DNA of 64,000 bases, from the NCBI RefSeq assembly GCF_016755635.1, contig NZ_CP051500.1, forward strand, positions 682,001 to 746,000. Reading direction: 5' to 3'. The notes below the pieces were generated by a model. The model was not told where the DNA came from and did no database searches. It saw only the letters and a list, made by a program, of their open reading frames with translations. The translations under genes and the position numbers were made by a program. Numbering within the stretch: the first letter of the stretch is position 1; each line of letters begins with the position of its first letter. Source of the DNA: Helicobacter pylori (GTDB lineage: Bacteria > Campylobacterota > Campylobacteria > Campylobacterales > Helicobacteraceae). This document shows, one piece after another, positions 9,461 through 18,093 of this stretch.

Positions 9461-10477
9461 TTACAGATTGATTAAACTCTGTTTAAAACGGGTTAAAAAA
9501 TCATTTGTTGGTTGTTTTAAAAACTCTGCGTATAAAACAGGCCTTAAGCGTTTAGGGATATTCAGCCTCCTGACTCTGTCTTTAAAATCCTTTGGCATGC
9601 TTAAAGTTTTTTGAGGTTTAAGGGCGATAAACGCATGCTCATTATCGCTTTCAATGATGAATTTTTGAGCGATTTCTAGGCTAAAAAAATTGCGTTTGAT
9701 TTCTTCTTTTTGAGAAAAGCTCAACACATACCCCTTTTGCTTTAAGATTTTATCCACCATAAAAAGCGCATTTTGCGAATGCTTAAAAAAAGTGATCCCA
9801 TGCATTTGTGAAACGACCATCAAAGGGTAAAGCCGCTCTTTTTCTTCATCTAAAAACTTAAAACTTTGGATAATGCCCTTAGAATAATGTTGCATCAAGG
9901 AGTTAGCGTAATTTTTCCTGAAAAAATTGCGTTTGAATTTTAAAGAAGCATTAGAACTATCTTCAAAAAATTCCCAATCTTTAGCGAGCGTTTTAAGGGT
10001 GTCTTTAGGGGTGTAGAGTAAGGGGCGAACGATCGCATAAAACCCTCTTTTTTCATAAGCTTGAAAGCTTAAAAGCGTGTTTAGCCCGGCTCCTTTGCTT
10101 AATTGCATCAAAAACCATTCCAGTCTGTCATTCAAGTGGTGCGCTAAAATCAAATGCTTGTAAGAATGCTCTCTCATTAGGGTTTCAAAAAAATCATAAC
10201 GGATCTTTCTCGCTTGCATTTCAAAATTGCGCTCAATTTTTGGGGCGTAGTGGACATAGCATTTTTTATGGTGTGTTTGTGCGAGTGTTTGAGCGTGCTG
10301 GATGATTTCAAGGCGTTGTTTTTGCGTGTTATAATCCACTAAAGCGATGTCAAAAGCGATATTTTCTCCAACTAAAAGATGAAACAAGCAAGTGGAATCC
10401 AACCCACCCGAAAAACCCAATAAATTTTTCCCCTCCCTTAAAGGCTCTAAATAATTTTTAAAATCTCGCGCTGTCAA
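9461..10477 (-). CDS. tilS: tRNA(Ile)-lysidine synthase
   Basis: TilS changes C34 of the AUA-reading tRNA-Ile to lysidine and is essential. The ATP-pyrophosphatase P-loop SGGLDS is at about residue 23, with ALVDYN and AHHLNDRLEW following. The coordinates use a TTG at 10477. However, the frame stays open upstream and reads IKAQPIQHAFSTDL before it, beginning with an ATA at 10516-10514 that sits about 7 bases after an AAGGA site and overlaps the TAA of the upstream gene. An ATG with a TGA stop is the likely ancestor, changed by one G-to-A transition. The real start may thus be ATA at 10516. Confidence 0.88.
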   Translation of the reverse strand: MTARDFKNYLEPLREGKNLLGFSGGLDSTCLFHLLVGENIAFDIALVDYNTQKQRLEIIQHAQTLAQTHHKKCYVHYAPKIERNFEMQARKIRYDFFETLMREHSYKHLILAHHLNDRLEWFLMQLSKGAGLNTLLSFQAYEKRGFYAIVRPLLYTPKDTLKTLAKDWEFFEDSSNASLKFKRNFFRKNYANSLMQHYSKGIIQSFKFLDEEKERLYPLMVVSQMHGITFFKHSQNALFMVDKILKQKGYVLSFSQKEEIKRNFFSLEIAQKFIIESDNEHAFIALKPQKTLSMPKDFKDRVRRLNIPKRLRPVLYAEFLKQPTNDFLTRFKQSLINL

Positions 10478-10512
10478 ATCGGTGCTAAACGCATGCTGAA
10501 TGGGTTGCGCTT

Positions 10513-11580
10513 TTATGAAGTTTCCTTGTGGGTTAAAACGCCTTTGAGTAAGCTCGCGCCTTCTATGCCTAAAATTTCATTCCTGAGCTTTTCTACTTCA
10601 TGCAAACTCGGGGCTTTTTCATGGACGGCTTCATTGCGGATATCTTGAATGAGGTTTAGGCTTTTTGAAAAAGGATACTTGATGAAGTTGTTCAAGCTCT
10701 CTTCCAAATGGCACTGAACCCTTTTGTGCATCAGCAAGTATTTAATGCTCCCAAGATTGGGCTTTTGAGTGAAAAAATCTTCAAATATCAAAGATTTTCC
10801 TTGGACTTTATAATTTAAATCATAAAGGCTAGGATCTTTTGCGCAAGCCTTTAAAAGGACTTTTTTAGCAAAAAGATAAATTTCGTATTCTAAGGTTTTG
10901 GAGTATTTGACGATGATGCTTGTAAAATCATTCAAAAGATCGTTTTCGCTTTGCAAAAGCTCTAATTCTGCATGGATGATGTTATTGATGCTGTCATGGT
11001 GTAAGAGGTAAAAAAGCCTTTTGCCAAAAACAAAACGCATGAAATTTTCTTGCATGATTAAATATTCTTTGTTTTTATACACGCTCAAATAATGTTTTTC
11101 ATCGCCTAAAAAATAAGAACGCTCTTCTTTCAACCTCACCGGCAAAGGATAGACATAATTATTCCCATAAATGGCGTAAGTGTGGTTGTTGGGCGCGATG
11201 AAGTTGGCTAAAAATTGATCCCTTAAAAGGCTAAAGTCTTCCCTGACTAATTCCCTTAAATCGCTGATAATAAAAAAGTCTTCCACTTCCAAATTTTTTT
11301 CTTTATAATAACTAGGGATCAAACTCTCATCAATATCTTTAGAAACCTTTATCACCTTAGCGACAAATAAATTAGCGTAATCGGTCAAAAAAAGCTGCAA
11401 AAAATTTTCTTCACTAGTGGCTTTGTAAATCTCTTCTAAAGAGTGGTGCTTTTCTTGATCGTTGAGCTTTGATCGGATTTTACCAAAGCCCACTTGGGAT
11501 TTTTCCTGTAAAACGCTTAAATGTTGTTGGATAACATCTTTTTGATAGTAAGGGTTATAAAGGATTAAAAGATGGTTCAT
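10513..11580 (-). CDS. conserved protein of unknown function with a HEPN-like C-terminal motif
   Basis: The 355-aa soluble protein has no signal peptide. I do not recognise a named family; by order it corresponds to HP0729. Its C-terminal region reads LIQDIRNEAVHEKAPS, where RNEAVH fits the R-x4-H signature of HEPN domains and is followed by a helical stretch. A nucleic-acid-linked role is possible but not shown. It overlaps or abuts tilS and is probably in one transcript with it. The start at 11580 is 8 bases after the preceding gene's stop. Confidence 0.7.
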   Translation of the reverse strand: MNHLLILYNPYYQKDVIQQHLSVLQEKSQVGFGKIRSKLNDQEKHHSLEEIYKATSEENFLQLFLTDYANLFVAKVIKVSKDIDESLIPSYYKEKNLEVEDFFIISDLRELVREDFSLLRDQFLANFIAPNNHTYAIYGNNYVYPLPVRLKEERSYFLGDEKHYLSVYKNKEYLIMQENFMRFVFGKRLFYLLHHDSINNIIHAELELLQSENDLLNDFTSIIVKYSKTLEYEIYLFAKKVLLKACAKDPSLYDLNYKVQGKSLIFEDFFTQKPNLGSIKYLLMHKRVQCHLEESLNNFIKYPFSKSLNLIQDIRNEAVHEKAPSLHEVEKLRNEILGIEGASLLKGVLTHKETS

Positions 11581-11588
11581 GCCTTGTC

Positions 11589-11894
11589 TTATTTTAAGAT
11601 TTCTTTAAGGTTTTTCTTGATCTCATCAGGATTTTGCTCGTATTCTTGAATGAGTTCTTTTAAAATTTCAAACAATTCGTCAAAATCTTGCGGGTGCTCT
11701 TTCTTAAACTTCACTACCAAATCCAAAGCTTCACAAGCGTTATTCAATGGATCTTTATCGTCATTGAAAGCGTCTTTGATACCCAAAACCATTGTGGTAA
11801 TGCGAGTGCTTTGCATGGGGCTTGAAATGCGTTTGAATAAAAAACCCTTAAGCGCGTTGGCGAGCTTAAAAGATGAGCAAATTTTAGAAAACAT
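11589..11894 (-). CDS. small conserved protein (HP0730-like)
   Basis: The 101-aa protein begins MFSKICSSFKLANALKG and ends in a charged helical tail (LIQEYEQNPDEIKKNLKEIL). The frame stays open to 11939, but the ATG at 11894 has AAGGAAAAGGCG directly before it and no better site lies upstream. There is no signal or known domain. Likely co-transcribed with the gene that follows it. Function unknown. Confidence 0.65.
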   Translation of the reverse strand: MFSKICSSFKLANALKGFLFKRISSPMQSTRITTMVLGIKDAFNDDKDPLNNACEALDLVVKFKKEHPQDFDELFEILKELIQEYEQNPDEIKKNLKEILK

Positions 11895-11988
11895 CGCCTT
11901 TTCCTTATTAAAAGATTTAAAACACCGCTTACTAGCCAAAAACTAGCAAGCGTTCTAGCGTTGGTGCATTCGGTATTTTAACACAATT

Positions 11989-13583
11989 TCAGTTCATTCC
12001 TCTTTCAGGCTCAACTTCTATAAAATCTTCGCCGGTTTGAATCCATTTTTCAAATTCTTGATCGCACTCTTGCGTTTTTTTAATTTTTTCTTCAATTTCT
12101 TGAAAGGATTTTTCCAGTTCCAATGCGCTCGGGAAACATGTTTGTTTGAATTTGGTTTCATCATTGATGAACTCTATCATTTGTTCTTTAGCTTTCTCAA
12201 AATTGGATTTCATTTTTTCTTTGGTTTCTTCAAGTTCTTTTTCCTTTTTGAGCTTCATCACAGAATCCCCTATTTCAAAAGCAAGACCGATAAGCGGTAA
12301 AGCTTTGTTCAAATTGCTTGCCAATCTGACAGCGCCCCAAGGTTTGAATTTTAAAGCCAAATCTACGCCTGTAAATTTTGCCACAGCCACTATCCCATCT
12401 CTAGCCACTTTGATGTTAGTTGCATTGATAAAACCGCTTTGTTTTAAAAGATCGATTCCAATCCTTCCAAATGCTCCGGCATGTTTTTCAAAAGAACTCA
12501 TATCGGCATTAAAACCAGTTTCAATTTTAGCAATTTCATTTACAATCCCTTGCGTTTCTCTTTCAAATTCATTTTGGACTCTTGTGTCTATATTGATACC
12601 TTTATCACCTATTTCTCTAATAGCAAAATCATTAAAGGTTTCTAGGCTGGTGCCAGAAACTTGAAGGATGAGATCGCTAAAATACCTTATTATAATTATA
12701 AATTCTTTTAAATGAATACGGGCTTGAGAAATTTCTTTATTTAAATCTTGAATATCCTTTCGCCTTTTTTCAATCATTCTATTCAAATATTCCATTTCTC
12801 TATTAATATCTTGCAATGCTTGTTTTGCGGGCGGCATTTGCCTATAGATAACATCTTGAATGACGCTTTTTTTGGCTTCTTCTATGATGGTTAATTTCCC
12901 GCCATTTTCTTTAATCTTTTTTTGAATCGCATCTTGCAGAGTTTTGATGTGCGAAAGCTTTTGGAATTCTTCTTTATGCTTTAGCTAGTGTTCCACCCCC
13001 AAATCATAAGGGTTTGCCGCAACAGCGACAATAATCAAACCCTCTTTTTCTTTTTCGCTTAAAGAAATGAGATCATTCAGTCGGTTTTGAACGTTTTCTT
13101 TTTTGATTTTAAATCTTTTATAAATATTGTCCTGGATAAAAGATTGAGCGTCCTGAACAACCAATTCAAATCGTCCTTATGGCTGTCTTTGATGGGGTTT
13201 GACGGGTTGAGCGTGTATAAAATGAGATGGGCTTCGCTGACATATTTTTTTGTAATATCTTTATAGCGCTCTATTGTGCCGCTATCAGTTATTTTTTCTT
13301 TAAACCCGAATAGTCCCTGGGTATCAACCAATTCCATTTCATTGTCTATGTCATAGATTTTAACTGCATCGCTTGATTCTTTGTGGTCTATCTTCATGCT
13401 CTTTTTGTCCAACCGCTCGATCCACGCTGCCGCTATAGATGTTTTTCCTTCAGAAAAACCTCCCACCAACGCCACTTTCAGTTTTTGATCGGCAACATTT
13501 TTAATCGCATTATGGATCTTGTCTTTGAGAGACTCTTCAACCTTGATTCCGTATTCTTCCCAAGCATGGACAAAATCAAGCAA
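11989..13583 (-). pseudogene. broken dynamin-like GTPase (LeoA-like)
   Basis: Two fragments of one gene remain. The N-terminal part (13583 to 13077) has the P-loop VALVGGFSEGKTS and the G3 motif VDTQGLFG. The C-terminal part (12837 to 11989) is a long coiled-coil with a hydrophobic loop. Between them the reading continues in a second frame (starting NVQNRLNDLISLSEKEKEG) and contains a TAG at about 12986. The G4 motif (NKxD) is missing at the join near 13110, so a deletion plus frameshift is likely. Upstream the frame stays open with no ATG and is cut at the ICE border, so the gene's 5' end is probably lost too. Not expected to be functional. Confidence 0.8.
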
Positions 13584-13639
13584 TTTTTTAAGATTTTCTT
13601 GATTCCTCTTTTGATTTTTTTTAAATTGTTCTAGCGTTT

Positions 13640-13646
13640 CATTCTT
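13640..13646 (-). other. putative left attachment site
   Basis: CATTCTT on the plus strand is AAGAATG on the minus strand. It lies inside the frame of the broken GTPase gene and 36 bases before the left xerT start, so it marks the likely chromosome/ICE border. The heptamer alone is expected several times by chance in 64 kb; position is the main support. Confidence 0.6.
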
Positions 13647-13681
13647 TAAGATTTATTTTTACATTTTAATAAGGGAGCAAT

Positions 13682-14749
13682 ATGCTAAATAACAAACTCA
13701 CCAAATCTCAAAGAGAACTTTTTGATAATCTCAAAGTCTTTTTATACACTAAGGTTAAAAATTTCACACCTATTCAAGATGTGAATGATATGGCTTTGAT
13801 ATTAGATACGCAAAACAAAGTTTTAAAATGCCATAATGTTGAGCAATTAAGACAACTCTGTCATGTTCTTTATAATCAAGGTATCAAACACACCATAATG
13901 ATGCAAGGCTTGTTTTTATTCTTTGAATACTTTAGAGACAATCTGAAACTAAGAAGTTTTAGAATGCTTAGTGAAGAGCAAGTCATTAACTTTCTTTTTG
14001 AACTCGCTCAAAATAGAAAACCAAGCTCTATGGCTAAGTATGTGATGTATTTAAGGCAATTCTTTGATTACTTGGATAGAAAAAAGCATTATAACTTTGA
14101 CTTTGCCCTTAAAAACCTAGCCTTTGCTAAGACCAAAGAAAGCTTACCCAGACATTTAAACTACAAGGATTTAAAGAGTTTTTTAAAAACACTTTTAGAA
14201 TATAAGCCAACCACTAGCTTTGAAAAGCACAATAAGTGTGTTTTACTCATTGTAATACTAGGAGGGCTTAGAAAATGCGAAGTGTTAAACATAGAGTTAA
14301 AACACATTCAAGTAGAAGAACAAAACTACTCTATTTTAATTCAAGGTAAAGGTAGGAAAGAAAGAAAAGCTTATATCAAAAAGAGTTTGTTAGAACCAAG
14401 CTTGAATGCTTGGCTTAGTGATGGTTACAGACTAAAATATTTCAATGGAGCATATCTCTTTAAAAAGGATAAGCAAAAATCGCAAAATTCTTTAACGCTT
14501 TATAATTTTATCCCCTTAATCTTTAAATTAGCCCAAATCAAACATTACAAACAATATGGCACAGGTTTACATCTATTTAGACATAGTTTTGCTACGCTTA
14601 TCTATCAAGAGACCCAAGACTTAGTTTTAACCAGCCGAGCCTTAGGGCATAGCTCATTACTCTCTACTAAGATTTATATCCATACCACACAAGAGCATAA
14701 CAAGAAAGTAGCTCTTGTATTTGATAGTTTGATAGAGAATAAGAAGTAA
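13682..14749 (+). CDS. xerT: XerT-type tyrosine recombinase, left copy
   Basis: This 355-aa integrase carries the tyrosine-recombinase residues: Arg in LGGLRKCE, His-x-x-Arg in LHLFRHSFA, Gly-His in RALGHSS and the nucleophile Tyr in TKIYIHTT. XerT excises and integrates TnPZ elements. The N-terminal DNA-binding domain includes NRKPSSMAKYVMYLRQFFDYLDR. It starts at the left border with GGGAG about 6 bases upstream and reads inward. A second xerT lies at the right end; the two share the catalytic half closely but differ more in the N-terminal and middle parts. Confidence 0.93.
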   Translation: MLNNKLTKSQRELFDNLKVFLYTKVKNFTPIQDVNDMALILDTQNKVLKCHNVEQLRQLCHVLYNQGIKHTIMMQGLFLFFEYFRDNLKLRSFRMLSEEQVINFLFELAQNRKPSSMAKYVMYLRQFFDYLDRKKHYNFDFALKNLAFAKTKESLPRHLNYKDLKSFLKTLLEYKPTTSFEKHNKCVLLIVILGGLRKCEVLNIELKHIQVEEQNYSILIQGKGRKERKAYIKKSLLEPSLNAWLSDGYRLKYFNGAYLFKKDKQKSQNSLTLYNFIPLIFKLAQIKHYKQYGTGLHLFRHSFATLIYQETQDLVLTSRALGHSSLLSTKIYIHTTQEHNKKVALVFDSLIENKK

Positions 14750-15141
14750 GGGGGTTAAAATTGATTAGTTAGTTTAATGTAGTTACTCTAAATAGTCTAA
14801 TCAGAATAAATAGTATAACATTAGATAATTTTTACTTAACTATTTAATGTTTTATTGCTAATTAAAAACAATTAGATTTTATAAGGGTTGTTAAAAACAA
14901 TTAGTATTTATATAGCTATCTTAAACTACAAAATATACTAAAAACAATGTAATTATAGATTGTTGTTACTTATTAAGAATATATTTAATAGTTAGTATAA
15001 ATAACTAAATTCTACTAAATTTATATCATAAGCAATAAATTGAATGTTATTGTTTATTAAGATTGTATATATTAAGTAACTAAATTCTATTAAATACATA
15101 CATAATAACTAAAACTATCAAATATCCACTTAATAATATGT
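14750..15141. repeat. AT-rich intergenic region with cassette repeats
   Basis: No gene is seen. The stretch is very AT-rich and holds a repeat unit at 14958-15020 (starting GATTGTTGTTAC, with TTAAGAATATATTTAAT and ending TCTACTAAAT). Related copies are at 16778-16840 and about 17937-17995. From 15107 the sequence matches the DNA after ctkA (from 16850) up to and into the shared C-terminal coding tail. These repeats flank the cargo genes and could serve exchange by homologous recombination. Confidence 0.75.
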
Positions 15142-15912
15142 TTATCGCCTACGCTTAGGTGTGGGAGCGTATTCATTAGAGCTGTCTAAATCATCGGTGT
15201 TGTCATTTTCTTGCTTATTCTTATTTAACACCATTTGCCCTTGTATGCGAGTGAGTTCAAATTCTTGGGATATCTTAGCGAGTTGATACAAGCTCTCTAT
15301 ATTGTGCGTGTCCAACGCTTTGATGTAAGCCTCTTTTTGCTCTTTGGTAATCACAAAAGGCACTAAATTTTGCTCTAAAACGCTATAAAGGATTAGCGCT
15401 CTACCCACTCTGCCATTGCCATCGCTAAAAGGGTGTATTCTTTCAAACAAAATATGCTGTTCTAAAATGGCTTTTAGTTTTTCTTCTTTATCTTGTAAGG
15501 TATTCATTTTATAATTGAGATTGTCGCACCACTCTTTCATAGCCATAGGCACTTGAAATGATGGGGTCGTTTCAAAACTAGCCCCTAAAATCATGTTATC
15601 AGTGGTTTTAAAAGTCCCCTTGTTAGGGAGTAAAAAATTCATTAAAATTCCATGCAATTCTCTCACAAAAAAGCTATCAATCTTTTGTTCTTTCTTTAAA
15701 TTTTCTAATAAAAAGGGGAGCATATTTTGATAGTTTTTCACTTCAAAGAATGCCCTTTGGGGCATTTCTCTAGGAATGTATTCAGTGGTTAAAATACTTA
15801 TGGTTTCAGCAAGACTTAAAGGGTTGTTTTCAATAGCGGTGCTATGATGCGCCATTCTAATGGTTAAATCCATAGCGTAATCATTAAATTCTAGTAGTTC
15901 TTTGTAATTCAT
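15142..15912 (-). CDS. Fic-domain protein with a T4SS-like basic tail
   Basis: The 256-aa protein has the full Fic motif HPFSDGNGRVGR at about residue 155, so it can be expected to transfer AMP or a related group to target hydroxyls. Near the N-terminus STAIENN fits the inhibitory (S/T)xxxE(G/N) helix that blocks ATP in Fic proteins, so it may be kept silent until activated. The last 25 or so residues are acidic then basic (NTDDLDSSNEYAPTPKRRR) and nearly match the ends of CtkA and the nucleotidyltransferase. This suggests export by the element's T4SS; the export is inferred. It is transcribed leftward, alone. Confidence 0.88.
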   Translation of the reverse strand: MNYKELLEFNDYAMDLTIRMAHHSTAIENNPLSLAETISILTTEYIPREMPQRAFFEVKNYQNMLPFLLENLKKEQKIDSFFVRELHGILMNFLLPNKGTFKTTDNMILGASFETTPSFQVPMAMKEWCDNLNYKMNTLQDKEEKLKAILEQHILFERIHPFSDGNGRVGRALILYSVLEQNLVPFVITKEQKEAYIKALDTHNIESLYQLAKISQEFELTRIQGQMVLNKNKQENDNTDDLDSSNEYAPTPKRRR

Positions 15913-16011
15913 AGGTTCTCTTTATGTTTGATTTGTTCTAGTTTAGCAAATTTTGTGTTGGTTTTGGTTTGACTTATAGTGATTGTTTGGCTATAATACG
16001 CCTACATTCAA

Positions 16012-16029
16012 TGGGCTTCGGTTAGCCCA
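16012..16029 (-). other. conserved stem-loop 5 bases after the left HEPN gene
   Basis: The inverted repeat TGGGCT / AGCCCA has a 6-base loop. The right-hand HEPN gene has the same stem, spacing and outer flank (TTGAATGTAG), but the loop there reads TCGGTT on the gene strand and here AACCGA, its reverse complement. It may be a terminator or part of a small RNA; there is no T-run. Confidence 0.6.
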
Positions 16030-16034
16030 CTTCT

Positions 16035-16718
16035 TTATAAGTTACTCAACTCTTCTAAATCTTTATTCCCAATGCTTTTGATTAAATCATCTAAAAATAG
16101 AGTGATTTTACTAGACTCAACGCTTATATTCATGGGTTTTTTAGGTTTATTATCATCTCTTAAACCATTAAAATAAGTCGTAATGCGTGGGCGGTTGTTT
16201 GGTTTGATTTTTAGTAGGTTTTCCCAATGATACGCACGATTTCTAATTGTCCATAGCAAATTCAAGACAATATGGGCTTTAGCATAATTAGAAAGGTGTT
16301 GTTTTCTTCCCTTAATAAGCAAGGTATCCCTATTATCTTGGTAATAAGTCTTAAAGCTATAGGCTCTTAAATCTAATACTACCCTCTCTAACTTATAAAA
16401 AAAGATAAGCTTAATCACCGCTTCCAAAGACATCTTAGATAATATTAAAGAATGCGAGATTTCTTTTTTCTTGTCTTTTAATTCTTCTATTAAGGGGATT
16501 AAAGAATTTTCATTGAACACCCACTCATTCCCCTTACTTTGAGTGAGACAATAATTTAGTGCGTTACGCAGATAAATCTCTAAATTAGAGATTTTAGGCG
16601 TAATCAAAGAAATGAGCTTTAAATTTTCTTTGTATTGTTCTAAATTATCATAAGTTTCAAGTCTGTCTTTAGACAAAATAAGTGTAATATCGTTTTTAAA
16701 ATTTTGTAAATCTTGCAT
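16035..16718 (-). CDS. Abi_2 (AbiD/AbiF)-type HEPN protein, left copy
   Basis: The 227-aa protein fits the Abi_2 abortive-infection family. The HEPN signature R-x4-H is present in LWTIRNRAYHWENLL near residue 170, so RNA cleavage is the expected activity. A very similar copy lies near the right end (61797-62480). I chose the ATG at 16718 (MQDLQNFKND) because the other copy starts at the same residue with a matching AAGAGA region upstream; the frame itself is open to 16766. It probably defends against phage or other mobile DNA, or stabilises the ICE. No protein antitoxin lies next to it. Confidence 0.8.
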   Translation of the reverse strand: MQDLQNFKNDITLILSKDRLETYDNLEQYKENLKLISLITPKISNLEIYLRNALNYCLTQSKGNEWVFNENSLIPLIEELKDKKKEISHSLILSKMSLEAVIKLIFFYKLERVVLDLRAYSFKTYYQDNRDTLLIKGRKQHLSNYAKAHIVLNLLWTIRNRAYHWENLLKIKPNNRPRITTYFNGLRDDNKPKKPMNISVESSKITLFLDDLIKSIGNKDLEELSNL

Positions 16719-16748
16719 AGTGTCTCTTAAGTGGATTATTAGATAGAT

Positions 16749-16888
16749 TATAACACAAACAAACATGAGCTATAAAAGATTGTTGTTACACATTAAGAAT
16801 ATATTTAATCAGTAATTCAAATAACTAAATTCTACTAAATATATATAAAATAACTAAACACTATCAAATATCCACTTAATAATATTGT
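16749..16888. repeat. cassette repeat, copy 2
   Basis: This gap between the HEPN gene and ctkA contains the repeat unit (16778-16840), a TTATAACACAAACAAA stretch shared with the ctkA upstream region (from about 17910), and the sequence shared with the fic downstream region (from 16850). No coding sequence is seen. Confidence 0.7.
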
Positions 16889-17869
16889 TTATCGCCTACG
16901 CTTAGGCGCATGGGCATATTCATTAGCATTGTCTAAGTCATCGGTATTGTCATCATAGGAATTTGAGTGAGCTTGTTTGTGTTGTAAAGATAGCTCAATA
17001 GCTCTAGCGTGTGCTACATCTATAATCTTTGATTTTCTTTCATCAAGCATTGTATGTAAAAATTCTTTGTGTATTTCGCTCATAAAGGGCGTATTATCAA
17101 TAATTGAATGGATTTTATCCATATCTATGCGTGGGTATATCCTAAGTAGCGCATCAAGGCAATCTTTATTATTTGTTTGAGTTAAGAAATCATAGTAGTT
17201 GATTTTTTTATCATTATTATCTTTTAAGATAGATTGGGGGAAATTATAAATTCTTGCATTTAGCTCATCAATATTATTTAAAACTTTTTGACATACTTCA
17301 TCATCAGCTTGTGGGTATAGACAAGAGCCACAATCAAAAATGGGAGCTATTTTATATTCTTTTGAATTTGAGGCTCTTAAAAAACCCCAATTACCATTAT
17401 GCCTATCAAAATTACCTAGCAAGGTATCTGCTATAAACATATCCCAAAAGAAACGCTTTAAAACTTGTGGTTCAATAAAATGCTGGTTATCTATGGCATA
17501 AAGGACATCATTCAAATTAGTGTCTTTGCCTGATTTTTCTAATTCAATCATGGTGTTTTTTAGGCTTAGAAAATCTACAAGCTCGTATTGATGAGTGGTA
17601 AAATCTTTACAAGCAACTACGATTTTATTTTTATAAGTGCCTAGCAATGTTTCTTGAACCTTTAAGCCTAAGCTATTAACTATATGGCATGCCACATATT
17701 CACTAAAGCAACCATTGGTATAGGACATTTCTTTATGTGTAGAAGGCTTAGGGGGAAATTTGACCATGTAGAGTTCATTGTTATAAACTAGGCTAATCTT
17801 ATTTCCATTTGCTCCCCCAAAACCTTTTTTAGGATTAATCTCACAAGAGGTAAAATCAATGGTTGGCAT
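16889..17869 (-). CDS. ctkA: cell-translocating kinase A (HipA-like Ser/Thr kinase)
   Basis: The 326-aa protein matches CtkA (JHP0940) as I remember it: it starts MPTIDFTSCEINPKKGFGGA, with the HipA/PI3K-like kinase core NFDRHNGNWGFL (catalytic Asp/Asn) and IAPIFDCGSCLY (metal-binding Asp). CtkA enters host cells and activates NF-kappaB signalling, with the tfs3 T4SS implicated. The ATG at 17869 has AAGGA 6 bases upstream; the open frame runs on to 17920 without a better site. The C-terminus, DNTDDLDNANEYAHAPKRRR, is shared with Fic and the nucleotidyltransferase. Confidence 0.93.
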   Translation of the reverse strand: MPTIDFTSCEINPKKGFGGANGNKISLVYNNELYMVKFPPKPSTHKEMSYTNGCFSEYVACHIVNSLGLKVQETLLGTYKNKIVVACKDFTTHQYELVDFLSLKNTMIELEKSGKDTNLNDVLYAIDNQHFIEPQVLKRFFWDMFIADTLLGNFDRHNGNWGFLRASNSKEYKIAPIFDCGSCLYPQADDEVCQKVLNNIDELNARIYNFPQSILKDNNDKKINYYDFLTQTNNKDCLDALLRIYPRIDMDKIHSIIDNTPFMSEIHKEFLHTMLDERKSKIIDVAHARAIELSLQHKQAHSNSYDDNTDDLDNANEYAHAPKRRR

Positions 17870-17909
17870 GGTTATCCTTTTGCTACTCTTAAATGGATTG
17901 TTGAGCCAA

Positions 17910-18061
17910 TTATAACACAAACAAAATTAGCTATAAGACATTGTTATTACTTGTTAAGAGTATATTTAATCAACAATTCAAATAATTAAAACTAACTTAA
18001 TACTTATAAAAACTAAATACTTGATTGTTATTGATATATTTTTAAAACTTTATGTTATAAT
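17910..18061 (+). promoter_or_regulatory. cassette repeat, copy 3, and promoter for the gene at 18094
   Basis: The third, more diverged repeat copy lies at about 17937-17995. A TATAAT -10 box preceded by TATGT lies at 18056-18061, 33 bases before the plus-strand start at 18094. Confidence 0.6.
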
Positions 18062-18093
18062 GATGAGTGAGATATTAAGTTTCAATTAAAGAA

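Noticed and set aside
12146..12664. 172-codon plus-strand frame opposite the GTPase C-terminal fragment
   Set aside because: It is the antisense of a clear coiled-coil coding stretch, has no ribosome-binding site, and its Ser/Leu/Pro-rich translation is typical of an antisense shadow.
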